DNA from: Dolosicoccus paucivorans
GTDB lineage: Bacteria; Bacillota; Bacilli; Lactobacillales; Aerococcaceae
Length of the DNA: 58,961 bases
Direction: 5' to 3'
Assembly: GCF_900100125.1 (NCBI RefSeq)
Contig: NZ_FNEL01000004.1
Span: forward strand, 1 to 58,961
Below the pieces are notes generated by a model. That model was not told the DNA's origin. It saw only the letters and a program-made list of their open reading frames with translations, and did no database searches. Shown here one piece after another: positions 8,025 through 16,572 of the stretch (its first letter is position 1; every line of letters starts with the position of its first letter). The translations under genes and the position numbers were made by a program.

Positions 8025-10676
8025 ATGAAACAATTGACCAGTTCACAAACACGACAAATGTTTTTAGATTTCTTCAAACAAAAACAACACGAAATTATCC
8101 CTAGTGCTTCTTTAGTTCCTGTCAATGACCCGACCCTTTTATGGATCAACTCTGGAGTGGCCGCTCTTAAGAAGTACTTTGACGGCACCCAAACGCCAGA
8201 CAACCCTCGTTTAGCCAACTCACAAAAAAGTATTCGTACAAATGATATCGAAAACGTAGGACATACGGCACGTCACCATACTTTATTTGAAATGTTAGGT
8301 AACTTTTCAATCGGCGAATACTTTAAAGAAGAAGCCATCGCTTGGGCGTGGGAGTTTTTAACCCATGAAGACTGGCTTGATTTTGAACCTGAGAAACTAT
8401 GGGTGACTTATTATCCAGAGGATAAAGAAACGGTTGAAATTTGGAAAAAACAACCTCATTTTATTTCCGATCATTTAATTCCGATTGAAGATAACTTTTG
8501 GGATATTGGAGCAGGACCTTGTGGACCTAACTCAGAAATTTTCTATGACCGTGGGCCAGAATACAACGATCTGCCAGAAGACCATCCGGAAAGTTATGCT
8601 GGCGGAGAAAATGAAAGTTGGTTAGAAATGTGGAACTTAGTGTTTTCGCAATTTAACCATTTACCAGATGATACTTATGATCCATTACCTCATAAAAACA
8701 TTGATACGGGGATGGGATTAGAACGTTTAATGTCTGTTATTCAAGATACACCGACGAACTTTGAAACGGATTTATTTTTACCGATTATTCGCCGCATCGA
8801 AGAGCTATCTCACAAAAAATACGGGGAAGACGCTCAATTAGATATTAGCTTTAAGGTCATTGCCGATCACGCTCGTGCGGTTACTTTTGCGATTAGTGAC
8901 GGAGCATTGCCTTCTAACGAAGGACGAGGCTATATTATTCGTCGCTTGATTCGCCGTAGTGTAATGCATGCACGCCGTCTAGGTATTAACGGCACCTTCT
9001 TAAAAGAATTAGTGCCAGTCATCGTGAACATTATGGCTGATTTTTACCCAGAATTAGAAACCGAAGCTTCTTTTGTTCAAGATGTTTTAACCCATGAAGA
9101 GGAGCGTTTCCATGAAACGATTGAAGGAGGCGAACAACAACTTCAACGGGTTATGGACGAGTTAAAAGCTAACCAACAAACAATGATTAGTGGCTCTCAA
9201 GCATTCCAATTATATGACACCTTTGGTTTCCCAATGGAATTAACGATGGAGCTTGCTCAAGAAAGTGACTTTACGGTTGATGAAGAAGGTTTCCACAAGG
9301 CAATGGAAGAACAACGTCAACGTGCCAGAGCTGCTCGTAGTGACGAAAGCAGTATGGCGGTTCAAAGTGATCTATTAACTAGCATTGATGCTCCTTTTGA
9401 ATTTGTTGGTTATGACCAAATGGAAGCTGAAGGAGTCGTTGAAGCCATTGTTTATGAAGATGAATCAGTTAAAGAATTACCAGTTCATCAACAAGGATGG
9501 CTCTTTTTTGACCAAAGTCCGTTCTATGCTGAAATGGGAGGCCAAGTGGCTGATAAAGGCTTTATTTACTCAAACAATGAAGTGATTGGGAAAGTAATCG
9601 ATGTCCAAAAAGCACCTCGCGGTCAATATATGCATTTAGTCGAGTCCGCTGAACAACCGTTAAACGTTGGACAAACTTATACACTAGCGGTCAACTCATC
9701 AAAACGACGAGACATTAACAAAAACCATACGGCGACTCACTTACTTCACCGTGCTTTACAAAAAATACTAGGAGAACATACTCATCAAGCGGGGTCTTAT
9801 GTCGGCCCGGACCGTTTACGATTTGACTTTTCTCATTTTGGAAAAGTAACTCCAGAACAGTTAGAAGAAATTGAAGACTATGTTAACGATTGGATTCGTC
9901 GCGGTGTAAACGTTCAAATTACTCAAATGCCATTAGAAGAAGCTAAAGCATTAGGTGCCACCGCACTCTTTGGTGAAAAGTATGGCGATGAAGTACGCGT
10001 TGTCGATATTGCGGGTGAATCCATTGAGTTATGTGGTGGAACCCACGTGGCGAATACAAGTGATATTGGAACGTTCAAATTAATGAGTGAAGCAGGTATT
10101 GGAGCGGGAATTCGCCGTATTGAAGCACTAACCGGACAAGGAGCCATTGAAGACTACCAGCAAAAAGAAGCTTTATTAAAAGACGTGCAACATCAACTAA
10201 AAGTGGCTGAGTTAGATCAAGTGGTGAACCGAATTCAACAATTACAAGAGGAATTAAAGGCAACTGAATCTCAATTAGAATCTTTAAATGCCCAATTAAT
10301 GCAACAAGAATCTCAAGCGATCTTTAATCAAGTTGAAGAAATAGAAGGGGTTACTTATATCGCAGCCCATATTCCAAACCAATCAATGGACTCGCTCCGT
10401 CAATTAGGAGATATGTGGCGTCAAAAAGGTACATCGAACGTTTTAGTCGTGGCAACAGACAACGAAGATCGTGCGAACTTAATGGTCTTAGTAGATGATG
10501 AAACGATTAAAAAAGGTCTAAAAGCGGGTGACTTAATTAACCCCCTTGCTCAAATGATCGGCGGTGGCGGCGGAGGTCGTCCACAAATGGCTCAAGCCGG
10601 AGGAAAAGCTCCTGAAAAGATTGCGGAAATGTTACAGGCCGTTCCAAGTACTGTGGAAATGTTACTGAAACATTAA
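8025..10676 (+). CDS. alaS: Alanine--tRNA ligase
   Basis: Class II synthetase of 883 residues, full length. The N-terminal catalytic domain contains MLGNFSIGEYF and the GRGYIIRRLIRR motif 3. The editing domain has the zinc-binding pair HTATHLLH and CGGTHVANTSDIG. The C-terminal region has a coiled coil (about 715-770) and a glycine-rich stretch IGGGGGGRPQMAQAGG in the C-Ala domain. The ATG lies 6 bp after GGAGG. Expression is controlled by the T-box leader. No strong terminator is seen before ireB, so part of the alaS message may continue downstream. Confidence 0.98.
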   Translation: MKQLTSSQTRQMFLDFFKQKQHEIIPSASLVPVNDPTLLWINSGVAALKKYFDGTQTPDNPRLANSQKSIRTNDIENVGHTARHHTLFEMLGNFSIGEYFKEEAIAWAWEFLTHEDWLDFEPEKLWVTYYPEDKETVEIWKKQPHFISDHLIPIEDNFWDIGAGPCGPNSEIFYDRGPEYNDLPEDHPESYAGGENESWLEMWNLVFSQFNHLPDDTYDPLPHKNIDTGMGLERLMSVIQDTPTNFETDLFLPIIRRIEELSHKKYGEDAQLDISFKVIADHARAVTFAISDGALPSNEGRGYIIRRLIRRSVMHARRLGINGTFLKELVPVIVNIMADFYPELETEASFVQDVLTHEEERFHETIEGGEQQLQRVMDELKANQQTMISGSQAFQLYDTFGFPMELTMELAQESDFTVDEEGFHKAMEEQRQRARAARSDESSMAVQSDLLTSIDAPFEFVGYDQMEAEGVVEAIVYEDESVKELPVHQQGWLFFDQSPFYAEMGGQVADKGFIYSNNEVIGKVIDVQKAPRGQYMHLVESAEQPLNVGQTYTLAVNSSKRRDINKNHTATHLLHRALQKILGEHTHQAGSYVGPDRLRFDFSHFGKVTPEQLEEIEDYVNDWIRRGVNVQITQMPLEEAKALGATALFGEKYGDEVRVVDIAGESIELCGGTHVANTSDIGTFKLMSEAGIGAGIRRIEALTGQGAIEDYQQKEALLKDVQHQLKVAELDQVVNRIQQLQEELKATESQLESLNAQLMQQESQAIFNQVEEIEGVTYIAAHIPNQSMDSLRQLGDMWRQKGTSNVLVVATDNEDRANLMVLVDDETIKKGLKAGDLINPLAQMIGGGGGGRPQMAQAGGKAPEKIAEMLQAVPSTVEMLLKH

Positions 10677-10748
10677 AAAGCGAGCTTTTCATATCTTTTT
10701 AAGGTAAACTTAGTTACAATAGTAAAAGTAGAAAGGAACGGTGCAACG

Positions 10749-11012
10749 ATGAAATCTTTAGATGAAACAATTTTATTTAAGTTGGACGATTTAAATAAAC
10801 TTTCTGTGCGTGATACGTTAGAAATTGTCTACAAAGCACTCGAAGAAAAAGACTATGATCCAGCTAATCAAATCGTTGGTTACTTGCTCTCAGGAGATCC
10901 TGCTTATATTCCGCGTCATAAAGATGCACGTAATTTAATTCGTCGTCATGAAAGAGACGAAATCATTGAAAAACTCGTTGAGTTTTATATTCACCAACAA
11001 GAAAAAGAATGA
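10749..11012 (+). CDS. ireB: IreB family regulatory phosphoprotein (UPF0297)
   Basis: An 87-residue small protein of the IreB family. In Enterococcus faecalis IreB is a substrate of the PASTA kinase IreK and lowers cephalosporin resistance. The family core [24 protein letters not shown]-type segment is clear (here [18 protein letters not shown]). T7 in the N-terminal [10 protein letters not shown] matches one reported E. faecalis phosphothreonine; the other site (position 4) is Leu here. The stop overlaps the ruvX start by 4 bp (ATGA). A matching kinase gene lies at 52188-54173. Confidence 0.93.
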   Translation: MKSLDETILFKLDDLNKLSVRDTLEIVYKALEEKDYDPANQIVGYLLSGDPAYIPRHKDARNLIRRHERDEIIEKLVEFYIHQQEKE

Positions 11013-11446
11013 GAAACTATCAACGCATAATGGGACTCGACGTCGGTTCCCACACAGTGGGTATTGCGATTAGCGACTTAATGGGCTGGACCGCACAAGG
11101 GTTAATTACTTTGAAGATTAACGAAGAACAAGAAGAGTACGGCTTAGATGAACTACTTAAATTGATTAAAGAACATCAAGTCAAGAAAGTGGTTATTGGT
11201 CTTCCTAAAAATATGGATAACTCGATCGGTCCTAGAGCTCAAGCTTCTTTAGATTATGGTGAAAAGTTACAAGCACTCGATCCTACTTTAGAAGTCATTT
11301 ATCAAGATGAACGTTTAACGACGTCTCAAGCTGAAAGAATGTTAGTTGAAGAAGGAAACGTCTCACGCAAAAAGCGTAAACATATCATTGATAAAGTCGC
11401 TGCAGTCCTTATTTTACAAAGTTATTTAGATACTCATGGGAATTAG
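11009..11446 (+). CDS. ruvX: Holliday junction resolvase RuvX/YqgF family
   Basis: A 145-residue RNase H-fold protein. [16 protein letters not shown] carries the first acidic residue, [10 protein letters not shown] and [15 protein letters not shown] the middle motifs, and [16 protein letters not shown] the last acidic site. The family is named as a putative Holliday junction resolvase; in E. coli YqgF is also needed for pre-16S rRNA maturation. It is translationally coupled to ireB (4-bp overlap) and followed by DUF1292, an arrangement conserved in Firmicutes. Confidence 0.93.
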   Translation: MRNYQRIMGLDVGSHTVGIAISDLMGWTAQGLITLKINEEQEEYGLDELLKLIKEHQVKKVVIGLPKNMDNSIGPRAQASLDYGEKLQALDPTLEVIYQDERLTTSQAERMLVEEGNVSRKKRKHIIDKVAAVLILQSYLDTHGN

Positions 11447-11456
11447 GAGGTATATG

Positions 11457-11738
11457 ATGAGCGAGAATTATGAACCGATTACATTAATCGATGAAGAAGG
11501 TAATGAAGCGCTATTTGAAGTTCTTTTTACTTTCGAATCCAAAGATTACAATAAGAATTATGTCGTTGTTTATCCAGCAGGAGCGTTAGACGAAGAAGAT
11601 GTCGAGTTATTTGCTTATTCATACGTCGAACAACCAAACGGTGAATCAGGTGAGTTACAAGAAATTCAATCTGATGAAGAGTGGGACATGATCGAAGAAG
11701 TCCTTGCTACTTTCTTAAGTGATGAAAATATGCAATAA
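11457..11738 (+). CDS. DUF1292 family protein
   Basis: A 93-residue, strongly acidic protein (many Asp and Glu, TLIDEEGNEALFEVLFTF near the start) of the DUF1292 family, function unknown. AGGAGG at 11445-11450 lies 6 bp before the ATG at 11457 and only 3 bp before the ATG at 11454, so the second is chosen. An upstream in-frame ATG at 11436 lies inside ruvX and has no ribosome site. It ends the ireB-ruvX-DUF1292 group and a terminator follows. Confidence 0.88.
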   Translation: MSENYEPITLIDEEGNEALFEVLFTFESKDYNKNYVVVYPAGALDEEDVELFAYSYVEQPNGESGELQEIQSDEEWDMIEEVLATFLSDENMQ

Positions 11739-11758
11739 TAATAATCGATTTATTCGAT

Positions 11759-11793
11759 GAACAACTGAGATTAAACCCTCAGTTGTTCTTTTT
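11759..11793 (+). terminator. Terminator after DUF1292
   Basis: GAACAACTGAG (11759-11769) pairs with CTCAGTTGTTC (11778-11788), followed by a run of five T. Confidence 0.9.
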
Positions 11794-11859
11794 AACTTTA
11801 TTCACCCCAACGCGCTTACCAAGCATGATTGAATCTATCACAATCAACGAGGAGGTAAC

Positions 11860-13050
11860 ATGAGCAAATTAAATTGGAAACAACTCAAAGAAGAAGCTAA
11901 ATATAACGAAGCTAGAGATTTAACAGAAGATTTATGGGCTAAGCGGATTGTAAAGTATATCTTACGCGGTTTACTCATCCTTTTTATCATTGGGTTTGTC
12001 TTTGCTAGCGGATATACTTACCAATCTCTTCAGCCCTTAGCCAAAAAGGACACACAAACCCAAGAAGTGATGATTCCGATTGGTAGTAGTAATAAAGCGA
12101 TTGCTAAGCTGTTAGAAGATCACCATCTTATTCGTAATAGTCGTATTTTTCACACTTATTTAAAACTGAAAAATATAACCGATCTTCAAGCAGGTTACTT
12201 TGATTTATCTCCTTCGATGAACGCTGATGAAATTATTAATCAACTTCAAGAAGGAGGACGCCCGATTACGGCGGATACAGATGTTAAATTAACGGTCGTT
12301 GAAGGGATGATGCTAGAAGAAATTGCTGAAACAGTAGCAGAACATACTTCAATTACGAAAGAAGAATTTATTAAAACTGCAGATAATCCAGCTTTCATTA
12401 AAAAGCTCGCCCAACAATTTCCAAGTCTCATTCAGCCGCTCATGGATAAAGAAGACTTAAAGCATCCTTTAGAAGGTTATCTCTATCCGGCAACCTATGA
12501 CTATTTTACTGATACGCCGGTTGAAGAGTTAATTTCTGACATGGTTGCGCAAACCAATTTAATTTATCAAAAATTAAAACCAGAATTAGAAAATACTTGG
12601 ATGGATTTTCATCAAGTGTTAACATTAGCTTCTATTGTTGAAAAAGAGGGAATTACTCCCGAAGATCGTCGCCTAATTGCAGGAGTCTTTTTAAACCGTT
12701 TAGAAGCAGACATGCCACTGCAAAGTGATATTACCGTTCTTTACGTTTTAGGCGAGCATAAAGAGATCGTCACCTATAACGATTTAGAAAAAGACTCTCC
12801 CTATAACTTATATATGTATTCAGGGTTAGGTCCTGGACCTTTTAATAGTCCTAGTTTGGAAGCTATTGAGGCTGTTTTAGAGCCAGAATGGTCCAACTAT
12901 TACTACTTCGTTGCCGATTTAGACACTCAAAAGGTCTATTATGCTGAAACCTTTGAAGAACATGAAGTATTAGTTGAAAAATATGTCAATAAATCCCGAG
13001 AATCCCAACAGGAAGGTTCATCCAATGATAAGGATTCCCAACAAGAATAA
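11860..13050 (+). CDS. mltG: Endolytic murein transglycosylase MltG
   Basis: A 396-residue cell-wall enzyme that cuts nascent glycan strands inside the chain. One membrane segment lies at about 34-54 (YILRGLLILFIIGFVFASG), followed by an extracellular LysM-like part and the YceG catalytic domain. The conserved LEGYLYPATYDYF and LASIVEKEGITPEDRRL segments are present, the latter holding the catalytic glutamate, followed by GVFLNRL. A Ser/Gln/Asp-rich tail ends the protein. GAGGAGGT precedes the ATG. In streptococci MltG is linked to peripheral wall synthesis together with RodA and the PASTA kinase, both also in this window. Confidence 0.94.
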   Translation: MSKLNWKQLKEEAKYNEARDLTEDLWAKRIVKYILRGLLILFIIGFVFASGYTYQSLQPLAKKDTQTQEVMIPIGSSNKAIAKLLEDHHLIRNSRIFHTYLKLKNITDLQAGYFDLSPSMNADEIINQLQEGGRPITADTDVKLTVVEGMMLEEIAETVAEHTSITKEEFIKTADNPAFIKKLAQQFPSLIQPLMDKEDLKHPLEGYLYPATYDYFTDTPVEELISDMVAQTNLIYQKLKPELENTWMDFHQVLTLASIVEKEGITPEDRRLIAGVFLNRLEADMPLQSDITVLYVLGEHKEIVTYNDLEKDSPYNLYMYSGLGPGPFNSPSLEAIEAVLEPEWSNYYYFVADLDTQKVYYAETFEEHEVLVEKYVNKSRESQQEGSSNDKDSQQE

Positions 13051-13057
13051 CTGTTCA

Positions 13058-13085
13058 TTGAATGATACAGATAAATAGGTAATAT
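13058..13085 (+). promoter_or_regulatory. Candidate greA promoter
   Basis: -35 TTGAAT (13058-13063) and -10 TAATAT (13080-13085) are 16 bp apart in the short gap before greA. Confidence 0.5.
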
Positions 13086-13103
13086 ATTTTAAGGAGAATT
13101 AAG

Positions 13104-13583
13104 ATGCAAGAAAAAGTATATCCAATGACCCAAGAAGGTCTTGAAAAATTAGAACAAGAATTAGAAGATTTAAAAGTCAATAAACGTAAAGAAATTGTCG
13201 AGCGTATTAAAATTGCTCGTAGTTTCGGAGACTTATCAGAAAACTCTGAATATGATGCGGCTAAAGACGAACAGGCTTTTGTGGAAGGACGTATTTCTAC
13301 ATTAGAAGATATGATTCGTTATGCGGAAATTATTGATGATAAAGATATCGATCAAGATGAAGTTACTTTAGGGCGTAAAGTAACATTTCAAGAATTGCCA
13401 GATGGTGAAGAAGAAACTTATACCATTGTTGGTAGCGCTGAAGCAGACCCATTAGAGTCTAAAATTTCAAACGATTCACCGATCGCTAAAGCTTTATTAG
13501 GTAAAAAAATCGGCGACGTTGTTGAAGTGGACACCCCGGGCGGAACGTTTGAGTGTAAAATTATTAACGTTGAAAAAGCGTAA
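13104..13583 (+). CDS. greA: Transcription elongation factor GreA
   Basis: A 159-residue factor that enters the RNA polymerase secondary channel and stimulates transcript cleavage to rescue stalled complexes. The N-terminal coiled coil (about 8-75) contains [20 protein letters not shown] with the acidic tip residues, and the C-terminal FKBP-like domain ends in [18 protein letters not shown]. Length is normal. AAGGAG precedes the ATG. Confidence 0.98.
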   Translation: MQEKVYPMTQEGLEKLEQELEDLKVNKRKEIVERIKIARSFGDLSENSEYDAAKDEQAFVEGRISTLEDMIRYAEIIDDKDIDQDEVTLGRKVTFQELPDGEEETYTIVGSAEADPLESKISNDSPIAKALLGKKIGDVVEVDTPGGTFECKIINVEKA

Positions 13584-13590
13584 TTTAGTT

Positions 13591-13620
13591 AAGCAAGGAG
13601 AAATCCTTGCTTATTTTTTT
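13591..13620 (+). terminator. greA terminator
   Basis: AAGCAAGGA (13591-13599) pairs with TCCTTGCTT (13604-13612), followed by a run of T. Confidence 0.92.
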
Positions 13621-13676
13621 CGTTCTTTTGGTACAATAGAAGTAATAAAGAGTTAATGAAGATATAGGAGTAATAA

Positions 13677-14732
13677 ATGAACTTAAAATTTTGGTTTCAA
13701 ATATTTATTCAGCACTGTGTGGTCTTATTTGGTTTAACCTTTAGTCTAATTTATTTTTTAGGAAAAGGGTTATCTTTATTCGATCCAACACAATTGTGGC
13801 AAATACGCTTTTTTCATTTACCTTTTAGTTTAATATTAACGCTATTAATCATCAGTATTGCGCTTGTTACAGCGACTTTTACGTTAAGTCAAGCGGTACA
13901 TCCTTACGAGACCATTCGTGCTCAACTCAATTGGTTAATGTTAGGTCAATATGATCATCCAATCTTTACAAACCCTCCTACTAAAAGAGCATGGGATTTA
14001 AGTGAAGAAATGACTCATGATATTGGTTTGTTGAAAGATAAAATGCAACAGATGGCTTTTGATTTACAAGAGTTTTCCGCCGCACCGACGTTTGTTGGCG
14101 AAGATACAAGGGAAGAAATCATTGAACAGGAACGAACGCGCATTGCTAGAGAGTTACATGACTCTGTTAGTCAACAACTCTTTGCCGCAATGATGTTACT
14201 TGCAACCCTTAATGAACAAACCGATGAAGAAGAACAATATGATGCGATTAAACCAATGCTTGAAACGACTTCAACCATTGTCGATCAAGCCCAAGCCGAA
14301 ATGAGAGCTTTACTGCTTCATTTGCGTCCTGTTGAATTACAAGGTAAGTCGCTAAAAGAAGGGATTACTCAATTACTTCAAGAATTAGACGGACGACTTC
14401 CTATTAAAATTCATTGGGATATCGTCGAAGTGCGTTTAGAAACCGGTGTGGAAGACCATTTATTTAGAATTGTTCAAGAAGCGATCTCTAATACGTTAAG
14501 ACACGCTAAGGCGAGTGAGTTGGAAGTATTGATGCGTAAAGTAGGCAGTCAGTTGGAGTTAAGTATTCAAGATAATGGAGTAGGATTTGACACATCCAAA
14601 ACCTTTATGGCTAGTCACGGCTTAAATAATATAAAAGAGCGTGTCGAGTCATTAGGTGGCGATTTTAAAGTCACCAGTCAAAAAGGAGAAGGAACCGTAA
14701 TAAAATTATCCATTCCTTTTCAAGAAAGATAG
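13677..14732 (+). CDS. Sensor histidine kinase, LiaS/VraS type
   Basis: A 351-residue kinase with two membrane segments (about 8-28 and 48-70) and almost no extracellular loop beyond 20 residues, as in intramembrane-sensing LiaS/VraS kinases. The HisKA_3 dimer domain has the phospho-accepting H161 in RIARELHDSVSQQ. The HATPase part shows EAISNTLRHAKA (N box), DNGVGFD and SHGLNNIKERV. These systems sense cell-envelope stress in Firmicutes. The response regulator gene starts within 12 bp of the stop. A liaF/vraT gene, usually just upstream, is absent: greA is there instead. Confidence 0.9.
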   Translation: MNLKFWFQIFIQHCVVLFGLTFSLIYFLGKGLSLFDPTQLWQIRFFHLPFSLILTLLIISIALVTATFTLSQAVHPYETIRAQLNWLMLGQYDHPIFTNPPTKRAWDLSEEMTHDIGLLKDKMQQMAFDLQEFSAAPTFVGEDTREEIIEQERTRIARELHDSVSQQLFAAMMLLATLNEQTDEEEQYDAIKPMLETTSTIVDQAQAEMRALLLHLRPVELQGKSLKEGITQLLQELDGRLPIKIHWDIVEVRLETGVEDHLFRIVQEAISNTLRHAKASELEVLMRKVGSQLELSIQDNGVGFDTSKTFMASHGLNNIKERVESLGGDFKVTSQKGEGTVIKLSIPFQER

Positions 14733-14743
14733 TGAGGAAAAAT

Positions 14744-15379
14744 ATGATTAGTGTATTATTAGTCGATGACCATGAGATGGTCCGTTTAGGTGTATCCGCT
14801 TATTTATCGTCTCAAGCGGATATTGAAGTGATTGGTGAAGCTGAAAATGGCTTAAGAGGCTATCAAATGGCGCTTGATTTAAAGCCAGATGTTATTTTGA
14901 TGGATTTAGTTATGGACGTGATGGATGGTATAGAAGCAACGGAGAAGATTATTGCCGAGTGGCCCGAAGCACAAATTATTATTGTGACGTCTTTTCTAGA
15001 TGATGAAAAGGTCTTTCCTGCTATTAAAGCTGGCGCTAAAAGCTATTTACTAAAAACTTCTTCAGCCAGTGAAATTGCCCAAGCCATTCGTAAAACCTAT
15101 CAAGGTGAACACGTGATGACAAGAGAAGTAAGTGATAAACTCATCCAAAGAGAAGATGAAAAAAGAAAAACCTATCCTCATGATGAGCTCACTGGAAGAG
15201 AATATGAAGTATTGCAGTTGATTGCTAAAGGAAAAAGTAACCAAGAAATTGCAGAAGAATTATTTATTTCTCTTAAGACGGTTAAAACTCATGTTTCAAA
15301 TATTTTATCTAAATTAGAAGTAGCGGATCGTACCCAAGCAGCGATTTATGCTTACCAACATAGTATTGTAGAAGATTAG
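14744..15379 (+). CDS. Response regulator, LiaR/VraR type (NarL/LuxR family)
   Basis: A 211-residue regulator: receiver domain with acidic pocket D8-D9 and phosphorylation site D54 (ILMDLVMDVMDG), conserved T/S and K, then a LuxR-type helix-turn-helix (LTGREYEVLQLIAKGKSNQE onward, VKTHVSNILSKLEV recognition region). An in-frame GTG at 14732 overlaps the kinase stop, but GTGAGG lies 6 bp before the ATG at 14744, so ATG is chosen. Partner of the upstream kinase. Target genes cannot be seen. Confidence 0.9.
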   Translation: MISVLLVDDHEMVRLGVSAYLSSQADIEVIGEAENGLRGYQMALDLKPDVILMDLVMDVMDGIEATEKIIAEWPEAQIIIVTSFLDDEKVFPAIKAGAKSYLLKTSSASEIAQAIRKTYQGEHVMTREVSDKLIQREDEKRKTYPHDELTGREYEVLQLIAKGKSNQEIAEELFISLKTVKTHVSNILSKLEVADRTQAAIYAYQHSIVED

Positions 15380-15388
15380 AGGTATTAG

Positions 15389-15940
15389 ATGGTAACAGAA
15401 TCATTTCGGTTTGAACGACCGCGCCAAAAGCATTTAAAAGCTCTTGAAGCTTTGAAACAAGAATTCATCCAAGACGGCAGTTCAATGGATGGAAGTATGA
15501 ATTTAAAAGAAACAGAAGACATTCATCAGTGGCTAAAAGAAGTCAAAGCAATGGAGTCTAAAAAGACTTGTCCAAAAAACCTAGTGCCCCATACTTTATT
15601 GCTATGTATTGACAAGTCCACTAATGAGATTATCGGCTCGATTCAAGTGCGACATGAACTCAATGATTTTTTAAGTCGGTTTGGTGGACATATTGGCTAT
15701 AGTGTCAGACCCACTCAGCGACAGAAGGGGTATGCAACTAAGATGTTAGAGGCGATTAAACCTTTATGTATTGATTTAGGGTTGGAGAAAGTTCTTATAA
15801 CATGCCTTAAAAGTAATGAAGCAAGCCGACGAGTGATTTTAAATAATGGTGGCGTCTATGAATCAACGATTTACGATAACAATCGACAAGAAGACATCGA
15901 GCGTTATTGGATAAACTTAAAAGCACAAAGAGATCTTTAG
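15389..15940 (+). CDS. GNAT family N-acetyltransferase
   Basis: A 183-residue acetyltransferase. The acetyl-CoA loop is in GGHIGYSVRPTQRQKGYATKM (motif A, R/Q-x-x-G-Y-A), followed by LITCLKSNEASRRVILNNGG, typical of the GNAT fold. The acceptor is unknown; similar proteins are annotated only as GNAT. It is 9 bp after the response regulator and probably co-transcribed with it. The terminator stem begins inside the last codons. Confidence 0.85.
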   Translation: MVTESFRFERPRQKHLKALEALKQEFIQDGSSMDGSMNLKETEDIHQWLKEVKAMESKKTCPKNLVPHTLLLCIDKSTNEIIGSIQVRHELNDFLSRFGGHIGYSVRPTQRQKGYATKMLEAIKPLCIDLGLEKVLITCLKSNEASRRVILNNGGVYESTIYDNNRQEDIERYWINLKAQRDL

Positions 15941-15960
15941 AGGATTTCTTTGTGCTTTTA
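15919..15960 (+). terminator. Terminator overlapping the acetyltransferase 3' end
   Basis: AAAAGCACAAAG (15919-15930) pairs perfectly with CTTTGTGCTTTT (15948-15959). The left arm is coding sequence. Confidence 0.85.
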
Positions 15961-16021
15961 CTTTGCAATCAGTCACGAAACTAGTCACGTGTTACATGAA
16001 AAGTCGTACGGAAACTCATAC

Positions 16022-16089
16022 GAAAAAACAAAAAACGTTGATATTCATTCATGCCTATCTTTTAGAAAAACATGATAATATCAACGTTT
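16022..16089 (-). terminator. Terminator of ssrA
   Basis: AAACGTTGATAT (16033-16044) and ATATCAACGTTT (16078-16089) are perfect 12-bp inverted arms. On the minus strand the stem is followed by a T-run (plus-strand A-run 16022-16035). The DNA from 15961 to 16123 otherwise contains only short repeats of AGTCACG and GACTAGT. Confidence 0.85.
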
Positions 16090-16123
16090 ATGACTAGTGT
16101 AGCGACTAGTTAAAATATGAAAA

Positions 16124-16489
16124 TGGAGCTGACGGGAGTCGAACCCGCGTCCAGACATCCTACTACTACAGAATCTACGTCCATAGTTTAATTATTTAAG
16201 TTTTAGCGACGATTTAGCCATTAAACAAGCATCCATCGTTCGCGAGTCTGATCATCTCTTTCTTAGTTTACAGACGGAAAACTAAGACGTATCCCACTTA
16301 AATTGAGACCAGGATCTAGCACATGGGAGATGCTAGGCTGATCTTCGCTCGCTGGTTTTACGCAGCTAAAGCGAAAGAATTGTTTGTTTTGTTTGCAGTT
16401 ATATTTAACTGTTTTGCGTTTTTAGAAAGACGCAACCCTTTCGGACGCATCCATAGCGCAGTGATGCCTGTCGAAACCTAAACAGCCCC
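16124..16489 (-). ncRNA. ssrA: Transfer-messenger RNA (tmRNA)
   Basis: A 366-nt RNA that rescues stalled ribosomes. The 5' end GGGGCTG (16489-16483) pairs with CAGCTCC at the 3' end to form the acceptor stem, and the T-arm GGGTTCGACTCCCG is next to it. The conserved 5' segment TTAGGTTTCGACAGGCAT is present. The message part encodes a tag ANKTNNSFALAA ending in TAA. CCA is not encoded: the DNA after the discriminator A is TTTT. Pseudoknot-forming sequences flank the tag. It has its own promoter and terminator. Confidence 0.98.
16358..16396 (-). other. tmRNA tag-peptide reading frame
   Basis: The resume codon GCA (16394-16396) begins ANKTNNSFALAA, ended by TAA at 16358-16360. The C-terminal ALAA marks tagged proteins for ClpXP-type degradation. 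Confidence 0.93.
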
Positions 16490-16506
16490 GAGTCATCAAC
16501 AGATCT

Positions 16507-16535
16507 ATTATACATGAAATAACAAAAGAAAGCAA
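16507..16535 (-). promoter_or_regulatory. ssrA promoter
   Basis: On the minus strand, -35 TTGCTT (16530-16535) and a perfect -10 TATAAT (16507-16512) are 17 bp apart. The -10 is 17 bp before the tmRNA 5' end. The -35 lies in the T-run of the upstream gene's terminator. Confidence 0.8.
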
Positions 16536-16563
16536 AATCTCCAGCAGTTAACTTTGCTGGAGA
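16530..16563 (-). terminator. Terminator of the CNNM-HesB-ECF operon
   Basis: The arms 16538-16545 and 16556-16563 (TCTCCAGC/GCTGGAGA) form an 8-bp stem, with TTTTGCTTTC following on the minus strand. Confidence 0.8.
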
Positions 16564-16572
16564 CTAAACTTA

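Noticed and set aside
10677-10748. Separate ireB promoter at TACAAT
   Set aside because: The -35 region does not match at 16-18 bp spacing; too weak to list.
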